NCBI GenBank assembly: GCA_964639965.1 | Contig: CAZXGI010000012.1 | Location: forward strand, 1-50,775 | DNA from: TMED23 sp964639965 | GTDB taxonomy: Bacteria; Pseudomonadota; Alphaproteobacteria; Rhodospirillales; UBA2165 | DNA: 50,775 nt | Direction: 5' to 3' | Part shown: positions 1-8,790 of the stretch, one piece after another | Position numbering within the stretch: position 1 is the first letter of the stretch | Layout of the letters: every line of letters starts with the position of its first letter | The notes under the pieces: generated by a model | The model's input: the letters and a program-made list of their open reading frames with translations, nothing else | Told to the model about the DNA's origin: nothing | Database searches by the model: none | Position numbers and translations under genes: made by a program

Positions 1-53
1 CCATTTTTTAATGCTAGTGATACTGCAATGAGAGAAAGATAATAAGTGTAGTG

Positions 54-839
54 TTATTTGCCCTTAAAATTTGGAGCCCGTTTTTCCATAAAGGCTCGCC
101 GACCTTCAGCATAGTCCTCGCTATTTGAACATGTATCTATAAATTTTTGCATTGTCTTCATATCCCACTCTGCCGGCTTTTTAACAACCTCATTTATTAT
201 ATTTTTAGAGGCAAGTATCGAAATCGGTGCATTTTCAACAATTGACTTGGCATAGCTTTGGACATGGGAAGCTAATTCGCTTTGAACGGTCACACAATTA
301 ACGAGACCAATTTTCAAAGCCTCGGCGGCGGTATAGCTACGAGCCGTGAATAAAATTTCCTTCGTCGCTGAAACACCAACTGCTTCCACTACCCAACGTG
401 TGAAGTTCGGTCGATAACCAATGCCTAAGCGAGCTGCCGGTATGGAAAACAATGAATTATCAGAACAGATTCGAATATCACAGGCACAGGCTAAAGCCAT
501 TCCTCCACCCATACAAAATCCCTCTATCATTGCGATGACAGGTTTAGGGCAATAACGAACACCATCATACATTCCATTAGTAATTCTTTCATAACGTTCA
601 ATACCTTCTGGCGTGGAACGTAAATCTTCAAACTCAGAGATATCCTGACCAGCAACAAAAGACTTGCCGCCCGCACCCTTTATGACAACCAGCCTAACAT
701 CAGAGTTTGAAATATGATCTGAAATTACCTTAGTGACCTTCTCAGCCATCGCCAGCGAAACCGCATTTCTTCGCTCAGGGTTATTATAAATGATCCAACC
801 AATGCCATCTCTTACTTCACTAAGAATTTTATCTGTCAT
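54..839 (-). CDS. Crotonase (enoyl-CoA hydratase/isomerase) family protein without the hydratase glutamates
   Basis: The 261-residue protein has normal crotonase length. Seen: the oxyanion-hole region FVAGQDISEF (61-70), the glycine-rich GFCMGGGMALA (107-117), and a C-terminal helix ending in the usual RAPxFKGK style. In rat enoyl-CoA hydratase the catalytic glutamates lie in GGGCELA and PEIxLG, 20 residues apart. The aligned positions here are Ala115 and Ala135, with the same 20-residue spacing. The fold and CoA-ester binding are therefore secure, but simple hydration of enoyl-CoA is unlikely. Other crotonase chemistries (isomerase, thioesterase, decarboxylase, C-C lyase) are possible. It is cytoplasmic and probably acts on an acyl-CoA of the catabolic pathways nearby. 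It is the first gene of the window and is separated by about 150 bases from the next minus-strand gene. Confidence 0.85.
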   Translation of the reverse strand: MTDKILSEVRDGIGWIIYNNPERRNAVSLAMAEKVTKVISDHISNSDVRLVVIKGAGGKSFVAGQDISEFEDLRSTPEGIERYERITNGMYDGVRYCPKPVIAMIEGFCMGGGMALACACDIRICSDNSLFSIPAARLGIGYRPNFTRWVVEAVGVSATKEILFTARSYTAAEALKIGLVNCVTVQSELASHVQSYAKSIVENAPISILASKNIINEVVKKPAEWDMKTMQKFIDTCSNSEDYAEGRRAFMEKRAPNFKGK

Positions 840-991
840 GAATTTTAGTCTCTAATTTGGTTATCAAATACATAATAATAATAGGTTTTTACGAGATCCT
901 AATATTTAATCAAAGTTGGATACACTCGTTTTTAAAAATATATAGACATTATAATGACCAACTAATCAATAACGTTACAATAATAAGTACC

Positions 992-1996
992 CTAATCTTT
1001 CCCCAACACCATGTTCAGAAGTTTTTTGAATCTGACCGAAATTTGTGCGTGATTAGTAATATATTCAATGTGGTCACTCTTAGATCCAGAAGGTGATAGT
1101 TTAATTGACCAAAGAGCAGAAATATCATTAGGGAGTATAGAATAACGAATATCTATGATCCGATCGGAATAACTAGGATCTTTGGCTATATAGCTATCAC
1201 TAAACCAACGAAAACGCTCAATATCTAATTGTTGCTGACCTTTAGGTTCAAGCCAAGGAAAATCTCTAGCTAAATCCAGTTTGGGAAGTGATGCACCTAC
1301 AAAAATACTTGATGCAATGCCCATACGAACGCCATCAACATAAAACCGATCTGATGTCTCATATATTGTCTTCCAGACTAAAATATTTGCAAAACTCGGC
1401 TTAGCATCAATTCGGACAAGTTCATGACCTCGATTTTTAGCTATAACCTTGGCCACTTCAATAGCTCTATCACGCTGTATCATTCCTGTCGACATATATA
1501 AAATAGCCCAAATTAGAGCTAGCCAACTATAAATACGATTTTTTCTTACCCCTGAAATTACTGCTAAAATCAAGATAGGAAGAGTAAAAAGTGGATCAAC
1601 TATCGAAATTACACTCCACGATATTCTCTCATCACTAAACGGCCAAAACAGCATCGTGCCATAACTTGTGCAAGCGTCTAACAAAGCATGCGTTGCATAA
1701 CCCAATGTACAAAACAACATACTTTGCTTAAAAGTTAACTGTCTTCGTTTACCAATTAGCCAATGAAGTAAAATCGCACAAACAAATCCACCTATCGGAA
1801 TAAAAATGAAGGAATGTGTAAACTGGCGGTGGTATTCAAGAAACAACAAAGGGTCCTGGTCCGATCGGATAAACATATCCAGATCTGCTGTCATTCCGGC
1901 ACAAAACCCCATGACAGATCCCAAAACTAAATTAGGTTTTTTAGCTATTGCTTGTGGTAATACAGCCCCAAGAGTTCCCTGTGTTAAGGGATCCAT
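992..1996 (-). CDS. YdjM-like membrane-bound metal-dependent hydrolase (DUF457 type)
   Basis: The N-terminus MDPLTQGTLGAVLPQ and the early D/H motifs (TADLDMF, HRQFTHSF) are typical of the YdjM/DUF457 family, predicted integral-membrane metal-dependent hydrolases. Four or five hydrophobic segments lie between about residues 20 and 170 (for example FIFIPIGGFVCAILLHWLI and LFTLPILILAVISGV). A roughly 160-residue soluble C-terminal part follows. The biochemical role of the family is not established, although E. coli YdjM is a LexA-regulated inner-membrane protein. The spacer of about 150 bases downstream shows nothing recognisable. A small plus-strand reading frame starting in that spacer has no support. 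Family assignment is good, function is unknown. Confidence 0.75.
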   Translation of the reverse strand: MDPLTQGTLGAVLPQAIAKKPNLVLGSVMGFCAGMTADLDMFIRSDQDPLLFLEYHRQFTHSFIFIPIGGFVCAILLHWLIGKRRQLTFKQSMLFCTLGYATHALLDACTSYGTMLFWPFSDERISWSVISIVDPLFTLPILILAVISGVRKNRIYSWLALIWAILYMSTGMIQRDRAIEVAKVIAKNRGHELVRIDAKPSFANILVWKTIYETSDRFYVDGVRMGIASSIFVGASLPKLDLARDFPWLEPKGQQQLDIERFRWFSDSYIAKDPSYSDRIIDIRYSILPNDISALWSIKLSPSGSKSDHIEYITNHAQISVRFKKLLNMVLGKD

Positions 1997-2060
1997 CAGC
2001 TAACTTTCAAACCTAAATCAATTTTATGATTGAATTTTATTCGGGCCATTGTCCCTAACA

Positions 2061-2750
2061 CTAGATTTTGCCAAGGAATTTAATGGCTCGTTCCCAGGAA
2101 AGCTCAGCTGCATCAGCGTGATAACCTAATCCACGATTAGGAAACATGTAACCATGCTCCCCTCCTGGATAAATAAATAACTCGCGATTTCCGCGCTTAT
2201 CACATTCTATCTTTACTTCTTCAATGGCGGCCAAAGGCGCAACCGCGTCATTATCACCATAGTGGAATTCTAACGGACAGGTAATATTTTTGAATTCTGG
2301 AAGAAATTTCTCTATATAAGAACCATGAAATGAGATACCACCATCAATTGCATATCGTGCGGCGGCTTCAATCACGTATGGGCCCCCATAACAAAATCCG
2401 AAAGCAACGACTTTCCCATTGCAGCTCTTGTTAGATTTTAGCCAAGAAATAGCGGCTTTGATATAAGCATTGCCATCTTTACGGTCTACCCTAGTAGAAC
2501 GGACTTTGGCTTTTTCATGATCAATAACAGAAAGAGGAGCAGAATCAATCTCATCTTCCCAAAACATGTTGAGAGCTATAGCGGGAAACCCCATATCGGC
2601 CAAACGATCGCAAATTCTCTTGGTATCATCATCAACACCAAAAATCGCGCTTATAACTATGACACCTACCGATGCTTCCAGCTGCGGTTCCGAAAAATAA
2701 GCAGGAATACACGCTTTTTCATACTGAATTAAGATATCTTGCGCTAACAT
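2061..2750 (-). CDS. Dienelactone hydrolase family protein
   Basis: An alpha/beta hydrolase of 229 residues, the usual dienelactone hydrolase length. The triad is visible as Cys120 (AFGFCYGG), Asp168 (GDNDAVAP) and His199 (GGEHGYMF). The spacings of 48 and 31 residues equal those of the Pseudomonas enzyme (Cys123/Asp171/His202). Such enzymes open dienelactones in chlorocatechol-type pathways, but many paralogs have other ester substrates. An in-frame GTG lies four codons upstream (2762). I chose the ATG at 2750 because the G-run directly before it makes a strong Shine-Dalgarno, and the GTG would sit inside that run. The gene lies just downstream of selC in the same direction, in a window with several aromatic-degradation genes. 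Cytoplasmic. Confidence 0.88.
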   Translation of the reverse strand: MLAQDILIQYEKACIPAYFSEPQLEASVGVIVISAIFGVDDDTKRICDRLADMGFPAIALNMFWEDEIDSAPLSVIDHEKAKVRSTRVDRKDGNAYIKAAISWLKSNKSCNGKVVAFGFCYGGPYVIEAAARYAIDGGISFHGSYIEKFLPEFKNITCPLEFHYGDNDAVAPLAAIEEVKIECDKRGNRELFIYPGGEHGYMFPNRGLGYHADAAELSWERAIKFLGKI

Positions 2751-2810
2751 ATAACCCCCCACGATACTTTTTTAAATATTTCAAATATACTACATAGCCA
2801 GAAATTTAAT

Positions 2811-2905
2811 TGGTGGAAGAGAGTGGGAGTCGAACCCACTAAGAACGTCTAACGTCCTTCACCGGTTTTGAAGACCGGCCAGCCCACCGGGGCTGCTTCC
2901 CCTCC
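2811..2905 (-). tRNA. selC: Selenocysteine tRNA (tRNA-Sec, UCA anticodon)
   Basis: The 95-base gene on the minus strand has all tRNA-Sec hallmarks. The 8-bp acceptor stem pairs GGAGGGGA with TCTCTTCC and has two G-U pairs. The anticodon stem CCGGT/ACCGG carries loop CTTCAAA with anticodon TCA (plus-strand 2869-2871). The very long variable arm pairs AAGGACGT with ACGTTCTT around TAG, the T-arm loop is TTCGACT, and a 3' CCA is encoded (2811-2813). The length equals E. coli selC. It decodes UGA as selenocysteine after charging by SerRS and conversion by SelA, and is delivered by SelB. Both partner genes lie about 8 kb away on the same strand (10558-13880). The discriminator base is A rather than the E. 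coli G. Confidence 0.97.
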
Positions 2906-3036
2906 AAAGCCCGGTTTTATAGCGTTTTTCGGATAATGCAAGTGGGTACATATTGAAACTGTAACCGGATCACCCCAAAAATATATTTTATTTCATCCCG
3001 CCATTATTCATAAGATAAACTTAACCTTATTAGAAA

Positions 3037-3666
3037 TTATGAAGCTGTTAGATAGTTATGTTTGTCCAAAAATGACAGAATTTGATCTGCAGCAACTATT
3101 GCTTCCGTATTGCCGCTTTCAATTATAATTTCAGGGTTCTTCGGAACATCATATTTTGAATCAATACCTGTAAAATTCTTAATCTCCCCGTTTTGAACTT
3201 TTTTATATAGGCCCTTAGGATCTCTACTGATGCAAAGTTCTATAGAAGCGTTAACATAAATTTCAACAAATTCACCCTCTTCCATTAAACTTCTAGCCAT
3301 ATTTCTATCAACAGAAAAAGGGGATATAAAAGAAACAATTACTATCAAGCCGGCCTCAACCATTAATTTAGCAGTCTCGGCAATACGGCGAATATTTTCT
3401 GCTCGATCCAAATCACTAAAGCTTAGGTCCTTAGTCAAGCCATGGCGTATATTATCACCATCCAACAAAAACGTATGCTTATGACGTGCATTGAGTTTTT
3501 CTTCAACAAGATTAGCAATCGTCGTTTTTCCGGAAGCCGACAATCCGGTAAACCAAAGAACAATTGGCTTTTGATTTTTCAATTGGGCTCTGGCCATTTT
3601 ATTAATACTGAAAAATTGCCAATGAATGTTACCAGTTGATCTCAATTTATCGTCACTCAAGTTCAT
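3037..3666 (-). CDS. cysC: Adenylyl-sulfate (APS) kinase
   Basis: The 209-residue protein phosphorylates APS to PAPS with ATP. Seen: the P-loop GLSASGKTT (41-49), the DGDNIRHGL motif (69-77), FSDLDRAENIRR, and the FISPF segment where PAPS-type kinases bind the sulfate nucleotide. C-terminal blocks such as CISRDPKGLYKK and FTGIDSKYDVPKNPE also match CysC. Length is typical for a stand-alone CysC. No sulfate adenylyltransferase (cysD/cysN) is adjacent, so it is a detached gene. PAPS made here could feed sulfate assimilation or sulfotransferases. A possible link to the sulfatase-containing cluster about 31 kb away is only inference. The start ATG at 3666 gives an N-terminal extension of about 30 residues before the core. 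Confidence 0.93.
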   Translation of the reverse strand: MNLSDDKLRSTGNIHWQFFSINKMARAQLKNQKPIVLWFTGLSASGKTTIANLVEEKLNARHKHTFLLDGDNIRHGLTKDLSFSDLDRAENIRRIAETAKLMVEAGLIVIVSFISPFSVDRNMARSLMEEGEFVEIYVNASIELCISRDPKGLYKKVQNGEIKNFTGIDSKYDVPKNPEIIIESGNTEAIVAADQILSFLDKHNYLTAS

Positions 3667-3814
3667 TTAATTCCTTTCCAATCGGCCAATTTAAGAAAAT
3701 ATCGATTATGGAGTGAATTAAAAGAACATTACAAAACTGTCAATTTAAAACTCAAAATTTTGCAATATTGAAATTGTTATAACTCATATTTTAGCCAAAT
3801 TGGCTTAATTGAAA

Positions 3815-5458
3815 TTAATTCCCAGTAACTTGAGCAAAAATAGCATCGATATGGTTATCATTATTCCCTCTCCACACTACAATTTGATCTGGGCGAATTA
3901 ACGCAAGTTTTGCATCATACAACGAACGCACCCTTTCATCAAAAACTTCAATCACGGTTATAGGTATCGCTTTTTCCGAGATTAACTTTTTAGTTATGGA
4001 AAGGTCTACATCAGGGCTCAAGCACAACAAAGTAAACTCAAAACCGAATTTATCATATAATGAGCATCCATCATCTAGCCAAGCATGGGGAGCTCGCCCT
4101 CCTGGTGCTCCCGTTGGGATATATTCATTAGGAAGATCAGGAGGCAAAACCGCGTCATCATTTACAATAACCGGCGAACCATCATAACGATATCCGAAGG
4201 TAATACCCGGAATGTTAAATTCAGCCCGTGCATGTGATTCGAGATAGATACCTGCCTTTCTTCTAGCGTTCCTTCCAGCTTCAGTATCATCCTCCAATTC
4301 TGAAACAGCACTATAATCTCCAATCGAATCTGCAAATCGCCGTGCGAACTCTGTGTTCCGTACAGCATTTTTGTGCCGTTCTAGGTGGTAAGTTTGGAGG
4401 AGCTTGTCGCCACCCCACCCATTTATAACAGAAGCTAATTTCCATCCAAGGTTAACAGAATCTTCTACACCGGTATTATACCCGAGCCCCCCAGTTGGTG
4501 TAAAAAGATGGGCTGCGTCACCCGCTAAAAAGAAGCGTCCTTTGCTTAGACTCTCAGCTACCAAAGTAAAACCTGCAGTCCATGATGTTCGCGAAATAAT
4601 CTCCAATTTTATTTCTTTTCCAAACGTTTCAGCAACCATAGAACGTGCTTTGGCCTCACTAATTTCAGATCTCTCTTCTCCGGTTTTAAGCTGAGTATGA
4701 AAAACAAATTCAGACTTTCCATCAATTGCTGCCATAAAACTGCGTCTATCTTTATTAAAGGCCCAATACATCCAAGCTTTTTTTTTCGGCAAGTGCCTAT
4801 ATAAATTTAAACTGCGAAAATAAATTGCATGCATACGCCCACCCAAGAAATCCCGGATATTCGCTGTCTCTCCTACATATTCAATACCTAGATGCTTTCT
4901 CACTAAACTTCGAGCTCCATCACATCCTACAAGATATTTCGCGCGAACAATCTTTGTTTTGCCATGCTCTTCAACTTTTGCGGAAACAAAATCTCCTTTA
5001 TTTGAAACAGATAATACCGGAGTACCAAAATTTAGCATTACGCTCGGGAGCTTAGCAGCTTGGTCACGCAATATACGCTCAACAAGCATTTGCGAAACTC
5101 TATGAGGAAGTTCAGCAGCGCTCCATGAACCTGCAAGGTTTTTTATAATTTTTTTTGCTTCGTTAGCCGATGGTAATGAGAAACGTGCCAGTTCATGGGT
5201 GGTATACCGAGTAAAATAAGTGATATCAGTAGGATAATTTGGCGGAAGACCTTGCTCACGCACTTTATCAGCAAAACCTAAACGGCGGAAATGCTCCATG
5301 GTACGAGCTTGCGTTGCATTCGCCTGTGGATCCGGTGAAGTATCATCACGATCATTAAACAAAGCTACTGAAACTTCGCGTCGCCCTAGTTCGTTTGCCA
5401 GTATTAGTCCTGAAGGTCCTCCACCAACAATAATTACGTCTGCATTGAATTTCTGCAT
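3815..5458 (-). CDS. FAD-dependent aromatic-ring monooxygenase (PHBH/MhpA type)
   Basis: The 547-residue flavoprotein monooxygenase is the length of phenol- and 3-(3-hydroxyphenyl)propionate-type hydroxylases. Seen: the dinucleotide-binding GGGPSG (12-17), the DG motif in VGCDGARSLVRK, and the GD motif in FLAGDAAHLFTPTGGLGYNTG that closes the FAD site. A roughly 150-residue C-terminal thioredoxin-like domain of the MhpA/PheA kind follows. It would hydroxylate an aromatic ring using NAD(P)H and O2 in the cytoplasm; the substrate is unknown. It is divergent from the thioesterase-molybdoenzyme operon and shares a 132-base intergenic region with it, suggesting joint control. It is not a selenoprotein. 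Confidence 0.88.
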   Translation of the reverse strand: MQKFNADVIIVGGGPSGLILANELGRREVSVALFNDRDDTSPDPQANATQARTMEHFRRLGFADKVREQGLPPNYPTDITYFTRYTTHELARFSLPSANEAKKIIKNLAGSWSAAELPHRVSQMLVERILRDQAAKLPSVMLNFGTPVLSVSNKGDFVSAKVEEHGKTKIVRAKYLVGCDGARSLVRKHLGIEYVGETANIRDFLGGRMHAIYFRSLNLYRHLPKKKAWMYWAFNKDRRSFMAAIDGKSEFVFHTQLKTGEERSEISEAKARSMVAETFGKEIKLEIISRTSWTAGFTLVAESLSKGRFFLAGDAAHLFTPTGGLGYNTGVEDSVNLGWKLASVINGWGGDKLLQTYHLERHKNAVRNTEFARRFADSIGDYSAVSELEDDTEAGRNARRKAGIYLESHARAEFNIPGITFGYRYDGSPVIVNDDAVLPPDLPNEYIPTGAPGGRAPHAWLDDGCSLYDKFGFEFTLLCLSPDVDLSITKKLISEKAIPITVIEVFDERVRSLYDAKLALIRPDQIVVWRGNNDNHIDAIFAQVTGN

Positions 5459-5590
5459 ATATTCCTCTGGTTACAAGAATCAGAATGAATATATCGAAAA
5501 AATGAGTTAAGCAATATTGATGTACAGACGGATATTGATTGGTCGGTAAAGGATGGTAGAATAAGAGAAAAAGTTTATTGGGAGAAAACC
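5459..5590. promoter_or_regulatory. Divergent promoter region between the FAD hydroxylase and the thioesterase/molybdoenzyme operon
   Basis: These 132 bases separate two divergently transcribed units, so promoters and any operator for both must lie here or overlap the ends. A clear Shine-Dalgarno TGGGAGA sits six bases before the thioesterase ATG. I could not recognise a convincing -35/-10 pair or a regulator-type inverted repeat by eye, and no regulator gene is adjacent. Function is inferred from layout only. Confidence 0.5.
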
Positions 5591-6001
5591 ATGAAAGACA
5601 GTTTAGTAGCGGGCATATCAACGACGGCAAAAATTTTAATTGACCAAGATCGTACCATAGCTTTTATGGGCAATGAAGGGCGCGTTTATGCTACGCCGTC
5701 GATGGTGCTTGACATAGAATACACTGCCCGAAATTGGCTTATGAAATACTTGGATGAAGGAGAAGATACCGTAGGTACCCATGTCTCGGTTGATCACATA
5801 GGAGCAACGGTTGAAGGAGACACAGTTGAAATCATGATCACTGTTAAAGAAATCAATGGCCGCGCTATAATGATGACTGCTAAAGTTAAAGATTCTTTGG
5901 AAGATGTTGGAAAAGGCGCGCACAACCGCTTTGTTGTGGATAAGTCAAAAACGTTTAAACGTCTAGAGGAAAAGCGAAAAAAAATCGAAGCCTCTAAATA
6001 A
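5591..6001 (+). CDS. FlK-type (hotdog) acyl-CoA thioesterase
   Basis: The 136-residue protein matches the fluoroacetyl-CoA thioesterase (FlK) family of hotdog enzymes. The FlK triad Thr42/Glu50/His76 aligns with Thr35 (YATPSM), Glu43 (DIEYTARN) and His69 (SVDHIGAT). The spacings of 8 and 26 residues are identical. The GTHVSVDHIGATVEGDTV block is also characteristic. It probably hydrolyses a short or activated acyl-CoA. A strong Shine-Dalgarno precedes the ATG, and the stop is only 14 bases from the molybdoenzyme start, so this is the first gene of a three-gene operon. By context it may release the acid from the CoA ester oxidised by the molybdoenzyme, or protect against a toxic acyl-CoA. The exact substrate is unknown. 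Confidence 0.85.
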   Translation: MKDSLVAGISTTAKILIDQDRTIAFMGNEGRVYATPSMVLDIEYTARNWLMKYLDEGEDTVGTHVSVDHIGATVEGDTVEIMITVKEINGRAIMMTAKVKDSLEDVGKGAHNRFVVDKSKTFKRLEEKRKKIEASK

Positions 6002-6015
6002 GAAAGATTACGAAA

Positions 6016-8784
6016 ATGGATCAAACTTCCACCAAAAATAATAAAAAATCTGTAGCCACATTTTGCTATCAATGCGTTGCAGGTCCGGACCTTATGAAAG
6101 TCGAAGTAGAAGATGGTATTGCCACCAGATTGGAGTCAAATTACGATATTCAGGATGAACACCCAGGTGGCGGACGGGTTTGCGTTAAAGCATACGGACT
6201 AATTCAGAAAACCTATAATCCCCATCGCATTAAATCCCCTATGAAACGCACGAACCCAAAAAAAGGGCGGGAGGAAGATCCTGGATTCGTTGCAATTACT
6301 TGGGATGAAGCTCTTGATACTGTCGCAAAAAAAATGCGTGAAATAATTAACACCAACTTACTTGATGAGTCAGGTTTCCCAAGAATTGCTGCAAGTTTTG
6401 GCGGTGGTGGAACTCCAACTCAATATATGGGTACTTTCCCAGCTTTACTCTCAGCTATCGGCAAGGTAGATCTTGGCTTTGGAGCAGGTCAAGGTGTCAA
6501 GTGCTACCATTCAGAGCATTTATACGGCGAATTATGGCATCGGGCTTTTATTGTTGCGGTGGACAGCCCGCATGTGAACTATATTCTCTCTTGCGGCCAT
6601 AATGGAGATGCAGCTGCGGGTGTTGCAGGCATTTGGAGGCACGCTGATGCTCGCGTCAGAGGAATGAAACGCGTGCAAGTTGAACCCCATCAATCTGTAA
6701 CCGGTGGGGTGGCTGCTGAGTGGGTACCTATTAAGCCAAAGACGGATGCAGCATTCCTTTATGGGGTTATTCATAGGATATTAATTGAACGTAACTGGCG
6801 AGAAATTTGTGATATTGAGCGGTTGGAACAGGACAGTAATTCGCCCTATTTAATTGGGCCTAATGGTTACTGGATGCGGGATCCCAAAACTCAAAAACCA
6901 CTTATTTTTGACCTAGAAGACCAAACTGCAAAACCCTTTGATTTTGAAATAAAAAGGCCTGGTATGGAAGGTCAATTTATAGTTTCTGGTGTCGAGATTG
7001 GAGCTGATGAAGATAAATGGGTCCACAATAACATCCAAGTCACGACATCATTTCAGCAATTAATTAATCATATGAAAGAATATACGCCGGAATGGGCCGA
7101 AGAACAAAGCGACGTTCCAGCAGATAAAATTCGCACGATAGCCGATGAATTTATTAGTAATGCCTGTGTAGGGAAAACGATCGAAGTCGAGGGCGAAAAA
7201 ATGCCCTTTAGACCTGTCGCCATACTTTTGGGTAAAACCGTTAATAATGGCTGGGGAGGATATAACTGTTGTTGGGCCCGTACAATGTTACTGACATTGG
7301 TTGGCGCTCTCGAAGTGCCAGGCGGAAACGTCGGTTCAAATGTAAAATTAAACAGGCCTGCCGACAGCAGACAAAAATCAGCCATAAAAGGTCCGGATGG
7401 TTTCATGGAATATCCTTTTAATGAGACGAGTAAAGCAGATTGGCAAAAGGACCCAGGTATTCGAAATGCATTCCAAACGCTGGTTCCTCTTGCTGCAAAC
7501 TCGGCATGGTCACCTGCCCTAGGACCAGCGCATTTACCTTGGCTATTTCAAAAAAAATCACCTAAAAATTGGCCTAAATCAACGAAACCAGACATTTGGT
7601 TTTGTTATCGAACTAATCCGGCTATTTCGTCCTGGAATTCGCCCGAAGTAGCGGAGAGGGTCGCTGAGTTTCCATTTACTTGTGCATTCGCCTATACAAT
7701 GGATGAAACCAATCACTTTGCGGATATATTACTTCCCGAAGCTACAGACCTCGAGAGTACCCAGCTAATACAAATCGGTAGTGCTAAATTTGTTGAACAA
7801 TTGTGGGCTCATGAGGGATGGGCAATACGTCAACCAGCTTGTGATAAAACCGTTGACTACATGGATATGAGTGATATCGCCACCGAAATTGCATCTCGTT
7901 CCGGACTACTAGAAAAATATAATAATGCAATTAATCGAGGCGCTGCTGGGCAAAAACTAGTGACCGATGACTTTGATTATAGCCTTAATGAAACTACAAA
8001 GCATTCAAATGATGATATTTGGGATGCAACCGCCAAGGCCGCCAGTCACAAATTATCTGATGGCAAAGAAATACATGGTTTAGAATGGTTTAAAGAAAAT
8101 GGCTATATGCTTAAACCATATTCAACAAAAAACTGGTATCTCTACCCCCATATGAAAAAAAATAAGATCAGGTTCGAACTTCCCTATCAGGAACGCATTT
8201 TGCGCCATGGTACCCAGCTTGCCAGACGCCTTCATGAAAACGGCATAGAGTGGTGGGACAAGCAATTAGAAGAGTATGAATCTTTGCCAAAATATTCTCC
8301 TTTTCCAGATATTTGGGTCCAGCATGTTAAGGAGGAAGGTGGTAATCCCAACGAATATCCTTTTTGGGCTGTCACATCGCGTAGCATGCAATATTCATGG
8401 GGTCTGAACGTCGGAATTCCATTAATAAACGAAGTAGCTCAAAATGTCACAGGCCATAAGGGTGTCTTAATTAATCGAAATAAAGCAAAAGAAATGGGGC
8501 TTTCAGAAGGAGATCCAGTGCAAATCGAATCCATAACTGGAGTAACTCGAGGATATGCTGTCCTGCGAGAGGGAGTACGCCCAGATACAGTTGTTATGAT
8601 TGGACAGTTCGACCATTGGAAGACCCCATTCGCAAAAGATCTTGAGCTTCCAAGTTTAAACTCCTTAACTTCATTATCACTTTCCCTAACAGATTCAACA
8701 GGTAGCGGATCTGATCTTGCTCGAGTTAAAATAACCAAAACCCATGGCCCAAAACGATCTGACAGTCGAGTTGAAAGTATTTAA
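6016..8784 (+). CDS. Molybdopterin oxidoreductase catalytic subunit (PadB-like, DMSO reductase superfamily)
   Basis: The 922-residue DMSO-reductase-superfamily catalytic subunit has an N-terminal Fe-S segment, central molybdopterin-binding blocks (GHNGDAAAGV, AILLGKTVNNGWGGYNCCWARTMLL, DIWFCYRTNPAISSWN) and a C-terminal molydopterin-dinucleotide domain. Probable cluster ligands are Cys17, Cys20 and Cys56; Pro24 occupies the place where most relatives have a third Cys. The conserved QGVKCYHSEHLYGE block offers Cys163 (TGC, not UGA) as the likely Mo ligand. No twin-arginine signal is visible, so it probably faces the cytoplasm. With the downstream ferredoxin/anchor it would form a membrane complex passing electrons to quinone. 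The overall look fits phenylacetyl-CoA:acceptor oxidoreductase PadB, recalled rather than aligned, and the thioesterase upstream supports a CoA-ester substrate. Other substrates remain possible. Confidence 0.85.
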   Translation: MDQTSTKNNKKSVATFCYQCVAGPDLMKVEVEDGIATRLESNYDIQDEHPGGGRVCVKAYGLIQKTYNPHRIKSPMKRTNPKKGREEDPGFVAITWDEALDTVAKKMREIINTNLLDESGFPRIAASFGGGGTPTQYMGTFPALLSAIGKVDLGFGAGQGVKCYHSEHLYGELWHRAFIVAVDSPHVNYILSCGHNGDAAAGVAGIWRHADARVRGMKRVQVEPHQSVTGGVAAEWVPIKPKTDAAFLYGVIHRILIERNWREICDIERLEQDSNSPYLIGPNGYWMRDPKTQKPLIFDLEDQTAKPFDFEIKRPGMEGQFIVSGVEIGADEDKWVHNNIQVTTSFQQLINHMKEYTPEWAEEQSDVPADKIRTIADEFISNACVGKTIEVEGEKMPFRPVAILLGKTVNNGWGGYNCCWARTMLLTLVGALEVPGGNVGSNVKLNRPADSRQKSAIKGPDGFMEYPFNETSKADWQKDPGIRNAFQTLVPLAANSAWSPALGPAHLPWLFQKKSPKNWPKSTKPDIWFCYRTNPAISSWNSPEVAERVAEFPFTCAFAYTMDETNHFADILLPEATDLESTQLIQIGSAKFVEQLWAHEGWAIRQPACDKTVDYMDMSDIATEIASRSGLLEKYNNAINRGAAGQKLVTDDFDYSLNETTKHSNDDIWDATAKAASHKLSDGKEIHGLEWFKENGYMLKPYSTKNWYLYPHMKKNKIRFELPYQERILRHGTQLARRLHENGIEWWDKQLEEYESLPKYSPFPDIWVQHVKEEGGNPNEYPFWAVTSRSMQYSWGLNVGIPLINEVAQNVTGHKGVLINRNKAKEMGLSEGDPVQIESITGVTRGYAVLREGVRPDTVVMIGQFDHWKTPFAKDLELPSLNSLTSLSLSLTDSTGSGSDLARVKITKTHGPKRSDSRVESI

Positions 8785-8790
8785 TAACTT

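Noticed and set aside
857..1096. 79-codon plus-strand frame in the spacer after the crotonase
   Set aside because: It overlaps the end of the YdjM-like gene, has no Shine-Dalgarno or protein-like composition, and resembles random AT-rich translation.
2811..2905. tRNA-Sec as an integration site for a mobile element
   Set aside because: No integrase, transposase or direct repeat of the tRNA 3' end is seen nearby; flanking genes are ordinary.
4404..4694. Plus-strand frame of 96 codons within the FAD monooxygenase gene
   Set aside because: It is the antisense shadow of a well-supported flavoprotein and has no motif.
6502..6504. Selenocysteine at the Mo ligand of the molybdoenzyme
   Set aside because: The codon is TGC (Cys163), and the gene contains no internal in-frame TGA.
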